In this document: positions 1-10,700 of the stretch, in pieces | How positions within the stretch are numbered: the first letter of the stretch is position 1 | Layout of the letters: every line of letters begins with the position of its first letter | Source: Rhodopseudomonas palustris | GTDB taxonomy: Bacteria > Pseudomonadota > Alphaproteobacteria > Rhizobiales > Xanthobacteraceae | Length of the DNA stretch: 64,000 bases | Assembly (NCBI RefSeq): GCF_013415845.1 | Contig: NZ_CP058907.1 | Span: forward strand, 4,914,501 to 4,978,500 | Direction: 5' to 3' | Position numbers and translations under genes: made by a program | The notes under the pieces: generated by a model | The model's database searches: none | Told to the model about the DNA's origin: nothing | The model's input: the letters and a program-made list of their open reading frames with translations, nothing else

Positions 1-87
1 CAGGCCCATCCGCCGCCAGCGTCAACGGCCGGTTTGCGCCGGCAGAAGCTAACCGCCAGTGATTCTCAGCAAGCTCCAGGCGGCCCC

Positions 88-1410
88 TCAGGCCGCGCGC
101 TGAGCCAGCATGTCGGCGCGGACCCGGGCGAGATAGTCGCGTATCCGGTGCGCCAGCGTCTCCGACTGCGACGACAAATGGGTCGAGGCCGTCATGGTCG
201 AGGCGGCGTATTGCTCGGTATCGCGGGCGCTTTCGGTGACGGTCTGGATACTGCCGGTGATTTCGCTGACGACGTCGTAGGCTTGCTCAATGTTCTTGGC
301 GATATCGGCCGTGGCGGCTGATTGGGCTTCAGCGGCGCCGGCGACAGCCGCCGTGATGTCATCGACCTCGGTCATCACCGCGCCGATCTCGCCGATCGAA
401 CGGCTGACGAGGTCGGCGGCACTATGGACGTGCTCGACTTGAGCCTCGATCTCGCCGGTGAACTTGGCGGTCTGTTCGGCCAGAGCCTTCACTTCGGCGG
501 CGACCACCGCAAAGCCGCGACCGGCCTCGCCGGCGCGCGCCGCTTCGATCGTCGCGTTCAGCGCCAGCAGGTTGGTCTGGCCGGCGATCACTTCGATCGA
601 CTTCACCACCTCCGCGATCCGCTCGGCGACGCTACGCAGGCTGGCAACGTTGGCGGCAGCTTCCGACACCCGGCTCACCGCGCGGCCGACCACTTCGGCC
701 GAGCGCCCTATTTCGGCGCCGACCTCGCGGGCACTCGCCGATAGTTCGGTGGTGGCGGCGGCGACGCTGCGCATGTTGCTGCTGGCGTGCTCGGCCGAGG
801 CGGCGACCGTGGTTAGGCGCTCGCGGGTGAGCGAAGCGCCGCTGGTCAGGCTGCCGGCGGTGTCGCGCATGCCGCGGGAATCCTCGTCGAGCGACGACAC
901 CACACCGGTGACAGCATTCTCGAGCTGCTCCGCCTGCTGAGCGAACGTGTTGATCCGCTGTTCAATGCTGTCGGTGGCGGCATTGATGGTCTTGGCGCCG
1001 CGCAGCAGTGCGCCGTGCAAGCCGCCGGGCAGGATGCGGCGGAAGTAACGACGGTGCTGCACCGCGTCCATCGCCGCGGTCGCCTCGCGCACGAAAGCGT
1101 CGCAACCGTCGATCACGTCGTTGACGGCGCGCAGCATGTCGCCGGTGCGGCCATTGTCGGGAATGCGCAAGATGCGGGCTTCGAAGTCACCGGCGGCAAT
1201 TCGTAGGCAGACCTCGCGGGCCTGGCTGATCAGCCGCGTGGTCTGCACCATGCGATAAAGCGCCAGACAGCTCGCCAGGATCGCAAAGCCCTGAATCGTC
1301 ATCGCCGCCGGGCGATAGTCCAGCGCCTCCAACGCCAGCGCGATCGACGATGCGATGATGATGACGGCGAGGTTAAGCTGCGCTTTGGAGAGCGAACATA
1401 AGTTCGTCAT
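88..1410 (-). CDS. Methyl-accepting chemotaxis protein (Aer-type partner), copy 1
   Basis: A 440-residue membrane chemotaxis transducer. Two hydrophobic stretches near residues 12-30 and 36-52 form a short hairpin with no periplasmic domain, as in Aer-type receptors. A long helical region follows, and the conserved signalling tip starts near residue 278 ([18 protein letters not shown]), the site that contacts CheA and CheW. No C-terminal CheR-docking pentapeptide is visible; the protein ends in QRAA. Its start codon lies inside the upstream PAS gene, giving a 38-bp overlap in another frame, so the two are probably translationally coupled and work as a split redox or oxygen sensor (inference). 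Paralogue of the transducer at 2079-3401. Confidence 0.93.
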   Translation of the reverse strand: MTNLCSLSKAQLNLAVIIIASSIALALEALDYRPAAMTIQGFAILASCLALYRMVQTTRLISQAREVCLRIAAGDFEARILRIPDNGRTGDMLRAVNDVIDGCDAFVREATAAMDAVQHRRYFRRILPGGLHGALLRGAKTINAATDSIEQRINTFAQQAEQLENAVTGVVSSLDEDSRGMRDTAGSLTSGASLTRERLTTVAASAEHASSNMRSVAAATTELSASAREVGAEIGRSAEVVGRAVSRVSEAAANVASLRSVAERIAEVVKSIEVIAGQTNLLALNATIEAARAGEAGRGFAVVAAEVKALAEQTAKFTGEIEAQVEHVHSAADLVSRSIGEIGAVMTEVDDITAAVAGAAEAQSAATADIAKNIEQAYDVVSEITGSIQTVTESARDTEQYAASTMTASTHLSSQSETLAHRIRDYLARVRADMLAQRAA

Positions 1411-1909
1411 AGCTGACTTTCTTGGAGGCGACGAAATCCGTCAGCGCCTTGAGGCCGGCCTCGACCGCCTGCTTACCGTTGGCGTGACCCTGCTCGACCC
1501 GCAGCACCTCGGCGTAGAGCGGCGCGATCGCATTGGCGACCACGCTCGGATCCGGCGTGCGACGGTTGGAGTGATAGGCGACGATGTTGCCGTGCTCGTC
1601 GAATGACGGCGTGATGTGCGCGAACACCCAATAGTGGTCGCCGCTGCGCGCCATGTTCTTGACGTAGCCGAAGATCTCGCGGCCCGCCGCGATCGTGTCC
1701 CACACCAGGCGGAACACCGCGCGCGGCATGTCGGGATGCCGGATGATGCTATGCGGCTGGCCGAGCAGTTCCGCCTCGTTGTAGCCCGCGATGTGGCAGA
1801 ACGTGCTGTTGGCGTAGGTGATGCGGCCCTTCAGGTCGGTCTTGGAGACGATCAGCTCACCCGCCGGAAAGAACACTTCCTTGCCGGTCGGGCGGATTTC
1901 GACAGCCAT
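1373..1909 (-). CDS. Aer-like PAS sensor protein, copy 1
   Basis: A 178-residue cytoplasmic protein made almost entirely of one PAS domain (about residues 20-125). It carries the Aer-type signature [10 protein letters not shown] and the downstream [11 protein letters not shown] block seen in FAD-binding PAS domains of aerotaxis receptors. In E. coli Aer this domain is fused to a membrane anchor and signalling domain; here those parts are on the next gene, which overlaps this one by 38 bp. Role inferred: redox or energy sensing feeding the transducer encoded at 88-1410. FAD binding is inferred from family likeness only. Confidence 0.9.
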   Translation of the reverse strand: MAVEIRPTGKEVFFPAGELIVSKTDLKGRITYANSTFCHIAGYNEAELLGQPHSIIRHPDMPRAVFRLVWDTIAAGREIFGYVKNMARSGDHYWVFAHITPSFDEHGNIVAYHSNRRTPDPSVVANAIAPLYAEVLRVEQGHANGKQAVEAGLKALTDFVASKKVSYDELMFALQSAA

Positions 1910-2078
1910 CGCCTTTCTCCTTGGAGGGAACGCCTCTGTTTTAGGTAAGTTCAGGGGTTTGACTTTGTCTTAAAGCCTACGCCTCACGTCATGCCTATCG
2001 GCCAAATAAGTATTCGTACGTGGCCGCTCAATGGAACCCGATGCATGGTCGACGATCAGTTCGCCGGCCACGCTTAGC

Positions 2079-3401
2079 TCACGCGGCTCGTTGTTCGACG
2101 AGTTCCTTGCGGACCTGACCGAGATAACCGTTGATCTGCTGGGCAAGCTGCTCCGACTGCGAAGACAGCTGCGCGGAGGTCATCATCGTCGACGCCGCCG
2201 CGCGTTCGTTGTCTTCGGCATTGCCGGCGAGCACATGGATCGTTTCGGAGATCTCGCGCACCACAGCAAAGGCCTCGTCGATGTTGCGGGCGATCTCGGC
2301 GGTCGACTGCGACTGCGCGCCTGCTGCACCGGCGACCTGCCGGGTGATGCTGTCGATCTCCGCGATGACCGTGCCGATCTCGCCGATGGAACTGCTGACC
2401 GCACCGGCCGCGCCGTGAACCTCGCCGACCTGCGCTTCGATCTCGCCGGTGAATTGTGCGGTCTGCGACGCCAGCGCCTTGACCTCATGCGCCACCACGG
2501 CGAAGCCGCGGCCGGCGTCGCCGGCGCGCGCCGCCTCGATCGTGGCATTGAGCGCAAGCAGATTGGTCTGGCTGGCGATCGCCTGGATCGCCTTGACCAT
2601 CTCACCGATATTGTTGGCGACCTGCTGCAGCGCATCGACATTGCCGCTGGCCTCGCCGACGCTGCTCACCGCGCGCGCCACGATCTCGGCGGAGCGATCG
2701 ATCTCGGCGCGCACACCGCTGGCGCTCGACGTCAGCTCCGACGTCGCCGACGCAACCGACTGCATATTGGCGGCGGCCTGTTCGGACGCCGCGGCAACCG
2801 AAGCCAGCCGCTCGCGCGCAGACGAAGCGCCGACCGTCAGCGTGCCGGCGGTGTCTTTCATTTCGGCCGAGCCCTGATCGAGCGCGGAGACGATCGCGCT
2901 CGTGGTCACCTCCAGCTCCGCGGTGCGACCTTCGAAGCTCTTGATCCGCCGCTCGATATTTTCGGCGGCAGTGTTGATGGCGCCGGCACCGTGCAGCAGC
3001 GCGCCGTGCAGTCCGCCCGGCAGAATGCGGCGGAAGTACTTGTTGTGATGCATCGCAGTCATTGCCGCGGTCGCCTCGCGAACGAAGGCGTCGCAATCGT
3101 CGATCATGTCATTGATGGCGCGCAGCAGCGTGCCGGTGCGGCCGTCATCCGGAATGCCGAGGATCCGCGCTTCGAAATCGCCGTCGGCGATGCGGCGGCA
3201 GACGTCGCTGGCCTCGCCGAGCAGCCGCCGTGTCTGGCTGATGCGGAATAGCGCCAGCCCGGCGAACACCATCACGACGCCTTGGATCGCTAGCGCGGCG
3301 ACGTAGTACTCGAACACGCCGCACACCACCGCCGCGCCCGCGGCAACGATCAATCCGGCGACGTTAAGCCGCGCTTTTGAGAGAGAACATAAGTTCGTCA
3401 T
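2079..3401 (-). CDS. Methyl-accepting chemotaxis protein (Aer-type partner), copy 2
   Basis: A 440-residue transducer closely similar to the one at 88-1410: a membrane hairpin near residues 12-52, a long coiled region, and the signalling tip [18 protein letters not shown]. The start at 3401 ([13 protein letters not shown]) was chosen because it matches the paralogue's start exactly and gives the same 38-bp overlap with the upstream PAS gene; the reading frame stays open further upstream, to 3587, only because it runs through that PAS gene. No periplasmic domain and no CheR-docking tail. Likely transmits the signal of the PAS protein at 3364-3897 to CheA/CheW. Confidence 0.93.
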   Translation of the reverse strand: MTNLCSLSKARLNVAGLIVAAGAAVVCGVFEYYVAALAIQGVVMVFAGLALFRISQTRRLLGEASDVCRRIADGDFEARILGIPDDGRTGTLLRAINDMIDDCDAFVREATAAMTAMHHNKYFRRILPGGLHGALLHGAGAINTAAENIERRIKSFEGRTAELEVTTSAIVSALDQGSAEMKDTAGTLTVGASSARERLASVAAASEQAAANMQSVASATSELTSSASGVRAEIDRSAEIVARAVSSVGEASGNVDALQQVANNIGEMVKAIQAIASQTNLLALNATIEAARAGDAGRGFAVVAHEVKALASQTAQFTGEIEAQVGEVHGAAGAVSSSIGEIGTVIAEIDSITRQVAGAAGAQSQSTAEIARNIDEAFAVVREISETIHVLAGNAEDNERAAASTMMTSAQLSSQSEQLAQQINGYLGQVRKELVEQRAA

Positions 3402-3897
3402 AGGAGGCCTTCCGGGAAGCGACGAAATCGGACAGCGCGAGAGAGCCGGCGGACAACGCGTCTTTGGCGTTGCGGTGGCTACGCTCGGTGCGGAGGATGT
3501 CGGCGTAGAGCGGGATGATCGCGCCTTCGAGCACGCCGCGATCCGGCGCGCGCCGGTTGGAGTGATAGCCGACGATCCGCCCCGCACCGTCGAACGACGG
3601 CGTGACGTGCGCGAACACCCAATAGTGGTCGCCGTTGCGCGTCATATTCTTCACATAGGCGAAGATCTCGCGGCCCTGCTGCACGGCGTCCCACAGCAGC
3701 TTGAACACCGCGCGCGGCATATCGGGATGGCGGATGACGTTGTGCGGCTGGCCGATCAGCTCGGCCTCGCTGTAGCCGGCGACATCGCAGAACAGGCGGT
3801 TGGCGTAAGTCAGCCGCCCTTTGGTGTCGGTCTTGGAGACGATCAATTCAGAAGCTGGGAAGAAGGCCTCCCGTCCGCTCGGCGTGACGTGGCGCAT
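3364..3897 (-). CDS. Aer-like PAS sensor protein, copy 2
   Basis: A 177-residue single-PAS protein, paralogous to 1373-1909. It has the [10 protein letters not shown] and [16 protein letters not shown] blocks typical of Aer PAS domains, followed by a short helical tail ending [11 protein letters not shown]. The tail codons are also read in the +1 frame as the start of the downstream transducer. The arrangement suggests a two-polypeptide aerotaxis or energy-taxis receptor (inference). The 180 bases upstream hold no recognised operator. Confidence 0.9.
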   Translation of the reverse strand: MRHVTPSGREAFFPASELIVSKTDTKGRLTYANRLFCDVAGYSEAELIGQPHNVIRHPDMPRAVFKLLWDAVQQGREIFAYVKNMTRNGDHYWVFAHVTPSFDGAGRIVGYHSNRRAPDRGVLEGAIIPLYADILRTERSHRNAKDALSAGSLALSDFVASRKASYDELMFSLKSAA

Positions 3898-4073
3898 AGA
3901 TGACCTCGATGGAACTCATTTGCGCCTGCTCGTTATTCGCAGAACAGTTGCGAATGGGTTTATTCCACTAAAGGTGAATTACTAAAGTTCACATTATTGA
4001 CGTAGGCGCCATTCCGATACCGTTTCTGGACAACCTTGAGCGACCACGACGTCGATATAGGTATTTTAATGCC

Positions 4074-5201
4074 TCAACCACCGAGGCCGTGGGCGATCAC
4101 CTTGCGCATCAGATTGGGCAAAGCTTCGTCCGACAGCGTCGAGATCTGCGTCCAGCGCATGCCGGTGGGGGCTCGGGTGCCGGCCGAGGCATGCGCCACA
4201 TACACGGCCAGCTCCAGCGGGAAGTGCGTGAACACATGGCTGACGACGCCGGCCTTGCGATACCAGCGGGTGACGCCTTTCAGAGCGGGCGCCTGCGCCT
4301 TGGCGGCGGCTTCGTCCTGATCGGGCAACCAGTCGGAGTTCGGCACCTCGGTCATGCCGCCGAGCAGGCCCTTGGCGGGGCGGCTGCGGACCAGCACCTG
4401 ATCGCCGCGGATCACCACGAAGGCGGCACCGCGGCGCAGCGTCCCGGTCTTCTTCGGCGCCTTGCGCGGAAAGCTCTCGGCGTCGCCGCGCAGCCGTGCG
4501 GCGCAGCCCTGCATCAGCGGGCACAGCGCGCAGGCCGGCTTCTTCGGCGTGCAGATGGTGGCGCCGAGATCCATCAGCGCCTGGGCGCTGTCGCCGGCGC
4601 GGGACGGGCCGAGCAGCGTTTCGGCCAGCGCCTTGATGCGCGGCTTGACCTTCGGCAGTTCGTCCTCGACCGCGTACAGCCGCGACACCACCCGCTCGAT
4701 ATTGCCGTCGACCGGCATCGTCCGGCGGCTGAACGCGATCGCGGCGATGGCGGCGGCTGTGTAGGGCCCGACGCCGGGCAGCGCCCGCAGCCCCTCTTCG
4801 GTGTCGGGAAAGCCGCCGCCGTGCTGACGCGTCACCGCCACCGCGCAGGCGTGCAGGTTGCGGGCGCGTGAGTAGTAGCCGAGCCCGGCCCACATCTTCA
4901 GCACGTCGTCGAGCGAGGCCTCGCCCAGCGCCGTCACGGTCGGCCACCGCGCCATGAACTTGTCGAAATACGGCCCGACCGCACGAACGGTGGTCTGCTG
5001 CAGCATGATCTCCGACAGCCACACCGCATAGGGATCGGCGGTCGCGCCGGGCGGCGCCCGCCACGGCAGGGTGCGGCGATGCCGGTCGTACCAGGCGAGC
5101 AGCGCGGCGGGCCGCGCGCGCAATAAAGCGTCGCTGGTGTCGTGCTCTGCTGTGATGACCGGGGATTGTTTCCGCCGCGGCGCCGCGCCTGCTAGACTCA
5201 T
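4074..5201 (-). CDS. mutY: A/G-specific adenine DNA glycosylase MutY
   Basis: Removes adenine mispaired with 8-oxoguanine in base-excision repair. 375 residues from the chosen ATG. The HhH-GPD region includes the SEIMLQQTTV block and LPGVGPYTAAAI, followed by the catalytic aspartate in MPVDGNIERV. Four cysteines in a C-X6-C-X2-C-X5-C pattern (CTPKKPACALC, then LMQGC) bind the 4Fe-4S cluster. A Nudix-like 8-oxoG recognition domain makes up the C-terminal third. The frame stays open 105 bases further upstream, but that stretch would overlap the divergent DUF721 gene and lacks family similarity. The divergent starts (5201 and 5230) leave only 28 bases for both control regions. Confidence 0.95.
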   Translation of the reverse strand: MSLAGAAPRRKQSPVITAEHDTSDALLRARPAALLAWYDRHRRTLPWRAPPGATADPYAVWLSEIMLQQTTVRAVGPYFDKFMARWPTVTALGEASLDDVLKMWAGLGYYSRARNLHACAVAVTRQHGGGFPDTEEGLRALPGVGPYTAAAIAAIAFSRRTMPVDGNIERVVSRLYAVEDELPKVKPRIKALAETLLGPSRAGDSAQALMDLGATICTPKKPACALCPLMQGCAARLRGDAESFPRKAPKKTGTLRRGAAFVVIRGDQVLVRSRPAKGLLGGMTEVPNSDWLPDQDEAAAKAQAPALKGVTRWYRKAGVVSHVFTHFPLELAVYVAHASAGTRAPTGMRWTQISTLSDEALPNLMRKVIAHGLGG

Positions 5202-5229
5202 GGGCGGTATCGTCGCAAAGCGTCCCTGC

Positions 5230-5709
5230 ATGAGCAAGCCCGGCCCGATCTCCGCCAAGCCACTGTCCGGCCTGTTGGGCGCAACGCTGTCCGAAGCGTT
5301 CGCCAAGCAGGGCTTTGCGGCGCGCGAACTGGTGACGCGCTGGGCCGAGATCGCCGGCCATCAGATCGCGGCGCATTCCGAGCCGCTGAAGATGCAGTGG
5401 CCGCGCCCGGTCGACGGCCAGCCGGTGGAACCGGCAACGCTGGTGCTGCGGGTCGAAGGCCCGATGGCGCTGGAGATCCAGCATTCCTCCGACCTGATCC
5501 TGGAGCGGGTCAACCGCTTCCTCGGCTGGAATGCGGTCGGGCGGATCGCGCTGCGCCAAGCGCCGCTGTCGCGCCGGCCGCGCAAGACCGTGCCGCCCGG
5601 TCCCGATCCGGCGGCGGTCGCCCGCGTCGCCGCGACACTCGACAAGGTCGCCGATCAGGATCTGCGCGACGCGCTGGCGCGGCTCGGTGCGACAATCAAG
5701 CGGAAGTGA
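5230..5709 (+). CDS. DUF721 / DciA-like protein
   Basis: A 159-residue protein of the DUF721 family, which includes DciA, the loader or operator of the replicative helicase DnaB in bacteria lacking DnaC. The N-terminal KH-like domain covers about residues 12-110 (LSEAFAKQGFAARELVTRWAEI is the typical beginning), followed by a proline-rich and helical tail. An alternative ATG at 5200 would overlap the mutY start; 5230 fits the usual N-terminus. Its position between mutY and a thiol oxidoreductase upstream of smc is a common alphaproteobacterial order. Confidence 0.85.
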   Translation: MSKPGPISAKPLSGLLGATLSEAFAKQGFAARELVTRWAEIAGHQIAAHSEPLKMQWPRPVDGQPVEPATLVLRVEGPMALEIQHSSDLILERVNRFLGWNAVGRIALRQAPLSRRPRKTVPPGPDPAAVARVAATLDKVADQDLRDALARLGATIKRK

Positions 5710-5851
5710 CGCCGGCCGTTTTGGCGGTGCTCAGGCCCGGCATTGCCACAATTGTTGTTTCAAGCTAGCGACATCCCAAGGTCGTGCGGCTCGAGCGCCG
5801 CTGACGTGTCGTTGTCCGCGGCGTGTCCCGCCGAACTGGAGCTGTTTGCCG

Positions 5852-6526
5852 ATGATCACGCGCCGCACTTTTACCGCCGCCTTATCGCTGACCGGAGTCT
5901 TCGCCGTCGCTGGCGTGTCGCCGTTCCGGCTGATCGACTCGGCCTTCGCCCAAAGCAAGGAAGCCGCGGCCGCCGCCGACGTCGCCAAGCCGATGTCGCT
6001 GCCCGACATGGCGCTCGGCCCGAAGGACGCCACCGTCACCATCACCGAATACGCCTCGCTGACCTGCTCGCACTGCGCCGCGTTCAACGAGCAGGTCTAT
6101 CCGCAGATCAAGAAGGCCTACATCGACACCGGCAAGATCCGCTACGTGTTCCGGGAATTCCCGCTCGACATCAAGGCCGCCGCCGGCTCGATGCTGTCGC
6201 GCTGCATCGCCAAGGACGATTCCGCCAAGTACTTCGCGGTCACCGACGTGCTGTTCAGGAGCCAGACCGAGTGGGTGCTGAAAGACACCACCGAACAGCT
6301 CAAGCGGATCGGCAAGCAGGCCGGCCTTTCGGGCGAAGAGGTCGAAGCCTGCCTGAAGGACCAGAAGCTGCTCGACAAGATCGCCGCCGACCAGAAGTAC
6401 GCCAACGAAGTGCTGAAGGTGAACGCCACCCCGACCTTCTTCATCAACGGCGAGATGCTGCGCGGCGAGAACTCGTTCGACGAATTCGCCAAGCGCATCG
6501 ACGCCCTGCTGGCGAAGAAGAGCTGA
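5852..6526 (+). CDS. Tat-exported DsbA-family thiol oxidoreductase
   Basis: A 224-residue periplasmic thioredoxin-fold protein. The N-terminus has a twin-arginine signal (TRRTFTAAL plus a hydrophobic core, cleavage near AFAQ), suggesting export in folded form. The active site is C-S-H-C at about residues 72-75 (LTCSHCAAFN), with the cis-proline loop in NATPTFFING. Domain and motif match DsbA/BdbD-like proteins that introduce disulfides. ATG at 5852 was chosen because it directly begins the Tat signal; the frame is open upstream without sensible sequence. Followed by a 1.2-kb gap before smc. Confidence 0.92.
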   Translation: MITRRTFTAALSLTGVFAVAGVSPFRLIDSAFAQSKEAAAAADVAKPMSLPDMALGPKDATVTITEYASLTCSHCAAFNEQVYPQIKKAYIDTGKIRYVFREFPLDIKAAAGSMLSRCIAKDDSAKYFAVTDVLFRSQTEWVLKDTTEQLKRIGKQAGLSGEEVEACLKDQKLLDKIAADQKYANEVLKVNATPTFFINGEMLRGENSFDEFAKRIDALLAKKS

Positions 6527-6580
6527 GGCGAAGGCGTTTCTCTGCCTTGTGTCGGCAGGGCGCGCGATCCCCTCCACCAC

Positions 6581-6684
6581 CGTCATTGCCGGGCTTGACC
6601 CGGCAATCCATCTCCTTCGCAAGAGGGCCTCCAGTCAGCGCGCTTGCGCGCGATGGATCCGCGGGTCGAGCCCGCGGATGACGC
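6581..6684. repeat. Family A palindromic intergenic repeat
   Basis: Begins with GTCATTGCCGGGCTTGACC and ends with a GCGGGTCGAGCCCGCGGATGAC block: two small palindromes flanking a variable centre with its own GCGCGCTTGCGCGC palindrome. Similar units occur at 11223, 30392 and 35898, always between genes. Confidence 0.85.
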
Positions 6685-6693
6685 TGCGAAGAG

Positions 6694-7186
6694 CGGCAGC
6701 GTCGAGCTCCGATTGAGATGTCAAACAGCCACGCCCGATCGTTCTCGCGGCTCTGCTGAGCCCGAGCTATGCGCCCGTCGTCGTCACGACGAGGGGCGGG
6801 GGCGCGCCGCTTGGCGCAAATTGGTGGTTGGATCGCGATGGCTTGCGAACCATCGCGCGACGCCGTCACGGCGCGCCCACCAGCGGCGATCTTTTGGCAT
6901 CGGGACCGTTCTTCCGGGCGCGGGGAGCGCGGGGATTTCTCCCGTCTCGTTCCGTCCCGTCCCGTCCAGCCACGCACAGGGCAGCCGCTCGTAGTAGCGG
7001 CGGACGGCGACCTTCTGCCTCCCGGACGTTGTGGGTGCGAGCCACACCGCGCAGGACGCCGCGTCAAGCTCGGCGCCGCTGCACCATGCAGCTTCGCCAA
7101 CCCCTCACCGGCCGGTCTCCCGGCCGACGATCTGTCCCGCTTCCAAGCGCCCTCGAGAAGCGCCCCTCACGGACAGGACGATGCGG
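6694..7186 (-). ncRNA. Candidate structured non-coding transcript upstream of smc
   Basis: No convincing protein gene lies here. A near-consensus promoter on the minus strand (7187-7214) points into this stretch. The predicted RNA contains strong hairpins close to its 5' end: a 6-bp GGCCGG/CCGGCC stem with GAGA loop near 7110-7125, a GCTGCA/TGCAGC stem near 7076-7091, and a CTGTCC/GGACAG pairing closing a larger arm near 7135-7178. Open frames across it have compositions typical of antisense noise. The 3' end is not defined, so the left boundary is arbitrary. No known RNA family was recognised; it could also be a dispersed repeat. Confidence 0.4.
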
Positions 7187-7214
7187 ACTATAGTCCTTAT
7201 AGGAATATTGTCAA
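7187..7214 (-). promoter_or_regulatory. Strong sigma70-type promoter
   Basis: Read on the minus strand: TTGACA (7214-7209), a 16-base spacer, then TATAGT (7192-7187). The -10 element lies within a perfect 12-bp palindrome, GGACTATAGTCC (7185-7196), which could be an operator. This is the best housekeeping-type promoter seen in the window, yet no protein gene follows. Confidence 0.65.
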
Positions 7215-7268
7215 GCTCGCACGCGCGACGCACTGCGCACCGCTTTTCGACCGCGATGAGGGCATCTC

Positions 7269-7420
7269 CGTCATTCCGGGGCGCGCGTAGCGCGAGCCCG
7301 GAATCCATATCCCCTGCGTTGCTGATCGCACGAACTTACGTCCCGCTGATCATCGCAACCGAGACTTCACGGCGTATGGATTCCGGACTTGCGCGCAAAA
7401 GCGCGCAATCCGGAATGACG
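7269..7420. repeat. Family B palindromic intergenic repeat
   Basis: Starts CGTCATTCCGGGGCGCGCG and ends CGCAATCCGGAATGACG, the two ends forming long inverted arms around a less conserved centre. Related copies lie at 16474, 27346 and 63875. Confidence 0.85.
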
Positions 7421-7708
7421 AACGCTGCGTCAGCAAGTCCTTTCAGAGAATGGGCAATACCTAGTTGCGACCGACACAGCCGGCGGCATTGCGAAATCCC
7501 CAGCTTTATCGCGCTTTTTCGGCGAATCCCGCCGTGGAAAAGCCCGCTGGCGTGGTTGCTCCTGCCTTAATCGGCCGCCATTGTCGCCGGCTAACGCTGC
7601 TGCCGGCTGCGAGCGAGTTGCGACCGGGCGGGACAACCTATGGTATTGTCCTGCTTGAGAGATTCGCTACAGCCGCGGGAACCTGCGGCCCATAGAGCAT
7701 CGGACCAG
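7421..7708. other. Intergenic region upstream of smc
   Basis: About 290 bases between a family B repeat and the smc start. No gene or clear promoter was found; this is where smc control signals are expected. Confidence 0.5.
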
Positions 7709-10700
7709 ATGAAACTCACGCGTCTCCGCCTCCACGGCTTCAAGTCGTTTGTCGAGCCCACCGACTTCATGATCGAGCCGGGTCTGACCGGCGTGGTCGG
7801 GCCGAACGGCTGCGGCAAGTCCAATCTGGTGGAAGCGCTGCGCTGGGCGATGGGCGAGACCTCGCACAAATCGCTGCGTGCGACCGACATGGACGCTGTG
7901 ATCTTCGCCGGCTCGGGCAACCGCCCTGCCCGCAACCACGCCGAAGTGGTGATGTCGATCGACAATTCCGATCGCACCGCGCCGGCGGCGCTGAACGATG
8001 CCGACACGCTCGACATCTCGCGCCGGATCGAGCGCGAGGCAGGCTCGGTGTATCGCATCAACGGCCGCGAAGTCCGCGCCCGCGACGTGCAGCTGCTGTT
8101 CGCCGACGCCGCCACCGGCGCCCGGTCGCCGGCGCTGGTTCACCAGGGCAAGATCGGTGAAATCATCCAGGCCAAGCCGGAACAGCGCCGCCGCGTGCTG
8201 GAAGACGCCGCCGGCGTCGCCGGCCTGCACGCCCGCCGGCATGAAGCCGAACTGCGGCTGAAGGCGGCCGAAACCAACCTGACCCGCGTCGAGGACGTGA
8301 TCGGCCAGCTGTCGACCCAGGTCGACGGCCTGAAGAAGCAGGCGCGCCAGGCGATCCGGTTCCGCGAGGTCGCCGCCAAGGTCCGCAAGACCGAGGCGAT
8401 GCTGTATCACCTGCGCTGGCGCGACGCGCAGGCCGAGGTCGGCGCGGCCGCCGAGGTGCACGATCTCGGGGTGCGGCAGCTCGCCGAATGCACCCGCGTG
8501 CAGGCCGAAGCCTCCCGCATCCAGGCCGATCGCGCCTCCACTTTGCCGAGCCTGCGCGAGGCCGAAGCCCGCGCCGCTGCCGGCCTGCAGCGACTGATCA
8601 ATGCCCGCGAACAGCTCGACCGCGAAGAAGCCCGCGCCAAGGAGCGCGTGGTCGAACTGGAGCGGCGGCTGACGCAGTTCTCCTCCGACGTCGCGCGCGA
8701 GCAGCAGCAGGCGATCGACGCCGACGCCGCGCTGGAGCGACTCGACACCGAAGACGTCGAGCTGCGCGAGGAGATCCTGGAGCGGGTCGAGAAGCGCAGC
8801 GGCGTCGACGAGCGCGTCGCCGAAGCCGATGCCTCGCTAAGCGAGGCCGAGCAGCTGTTTGCCGAACTCACCACCCAGCTCGCCGAACTCACCGCGCGGC
8901 GCAACCAGTTCGAGCAGAGCGTCCGCACCCATCGCGACCGGCTGGCGCGGCTCGACACCGAGATCAAGAACGTCGAGAGCGAGATCGATCGGCTCTCCGC
9001 CGAGACCTCCGGCGCCGGCGACCTCACCGAACTCGCCGAAGCGGTCGAGATCGCCCAGGAGCTGCTCGCCGAGCAGGAAGGCGCTGTGCAGGAAGCGGAA
9101 GCTGCACAAATCGCCGCGCGGCAGACGCTGGACGGCTCGCGGGCACCGCTGGTCGATGCCGAAAAGAAGGTGCAGCGGCTCGAGACCGAAGCCAAGACCA
9201 TCAGCAAGATCCTCAACGGCGAGACGAAGAATCTGTGGCCGCCGATCATCGACGGCATCACCGTCGCCAAGGGCTATGAAAAAGCCATCGGCGCGGTGCT
9301 CGGCGACGATCTCGACGCGCCGGTCGATCCCAGCGCACCGATGCGCTGGACCGATGTCGGCGTGCAGCCGGAAGACCCAGCGCTGCCGGAAGGCGTCGAA
9401 GCGCTGGCGCAGCACGTCACCGCGCCGCCGGAGCTGGCGCGCCGCCTCGCCCAGATCGGCGTCGTCACCAAGGAGCGCGGCAATGAGCTGTGCGAAAAGC
9501 TCAAGACCGGCCAGCGGCTGGTGTCGCTCGACGGCGACGTCTGGCGCTGGGACGGCTTCGTCGCCTCGGCCCATGCGCCGACCGGCGCCGCCCGCCGCCT
9601 CGCCGAACGCGCGCGCCTGACCGATATCGAGAACGAACTCGAGCAGGCCCGGATCGAGGCCACCGCCAAGCGCCAGGCGCTGGAAACCGCGGAAGCCGAC
9701 TTGAAGATGGCCGCCGCCGCCGAGACCGCCTCGCGCGAGAGCCTGCGCGGCGCCCGCCGCGAGGTCGACGCCGCACGCGAGCGCTTCGCCGCCGCCGAGC
9801 GCGAGGTCAACCGCCACGCCGCGCGCAAATCGGCACTGGCCGAAGCGCAGTCGCGGCTCGCCACCGACCGCGCCGAAGCCGAAGCCGCGCTGGAGAACGC
9901 CGAGGCCCAGATCGCCGACCTGGAGCCGAACACCGAGGCCGAAGCCCGCCTCGCCGCGGTGCGCGGCGACATCGACGGCCGCCGCCGCATCGCCGCGCAG
10001 ATCCGCGCCGAAGCCCAGGCGCTGGCGCGCGAAGCCGAGCTTGCCGACAAGCGGCTGCAGGCGATCGCCGCCGAGCGGATGGACTGGCAGAAGCGCAAGG
10101 CCGGCGCGGCGTCGCAGATCGCCACCGTCGAAGAGCGTGTCGCCGAACTCACCGCCGAGCGCGCCGAGCTCGAGAACGCGCCGGAAGTGTTCGCCGAGAA
10201 GCGCAGCGCGGTGATCACCGAGATCGAATTCGCCGAAGCCGATCGCCGCGCCGCCGCCGACGCGCTGGCGGCCGCCGAACAGGCAATGTCCGAGACCGAC
10301 CGTCTGGCGAAAGCCTCGCTCGAACAGCTCTCCAGCGCCCGCGAAGCCTGCGCCCGCGCCGAGGAGCGGATGGAAGCGGCCCGCCGCCGGCTCGAAGACG
10401 TCGAGCGCGAGATCCGCGACATGCTCGAGGTCGAGCCGCAGGCCGCCGCCCAGCTCGCCGAGATTGTCGAAGGCGCTGAACTGCCGCCGCTCGCCGAGAT
10501 CGAAGAGAGCCTGGACAAGCTGCGCCGTGACCGCGAGCGGCTCGGCGCCGTCAACCTACGCGCCGAAGAAGAACTCAACGAGGTCGAGACTCAGCACGGC
10601 ACGCTGGCGGCCGAGCGCGACGACCTCGTCGAAGCGATCAAGAAGCTGCGCACCGGCATCCAGAGCCTCAACAAGGAAGCCCGCGAGCGGCTGCTGGCCT

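Noticed and set aside
1373..1410. Sequencing frameshift as the explanation for the split PAS/transducer genes
   Set aside because: The same overlap and frame relation recur in the second pair (3364-3401), which makes two independent errors unlikely.
6444..7100. Frames of 87-218 codons through the gap before smc
   Set aside because: They cross palindromic repeats and hairpins, have low-complexity Arg/Pro/Ala composition and no start signals; a non-coding RNA or repeat fits better.
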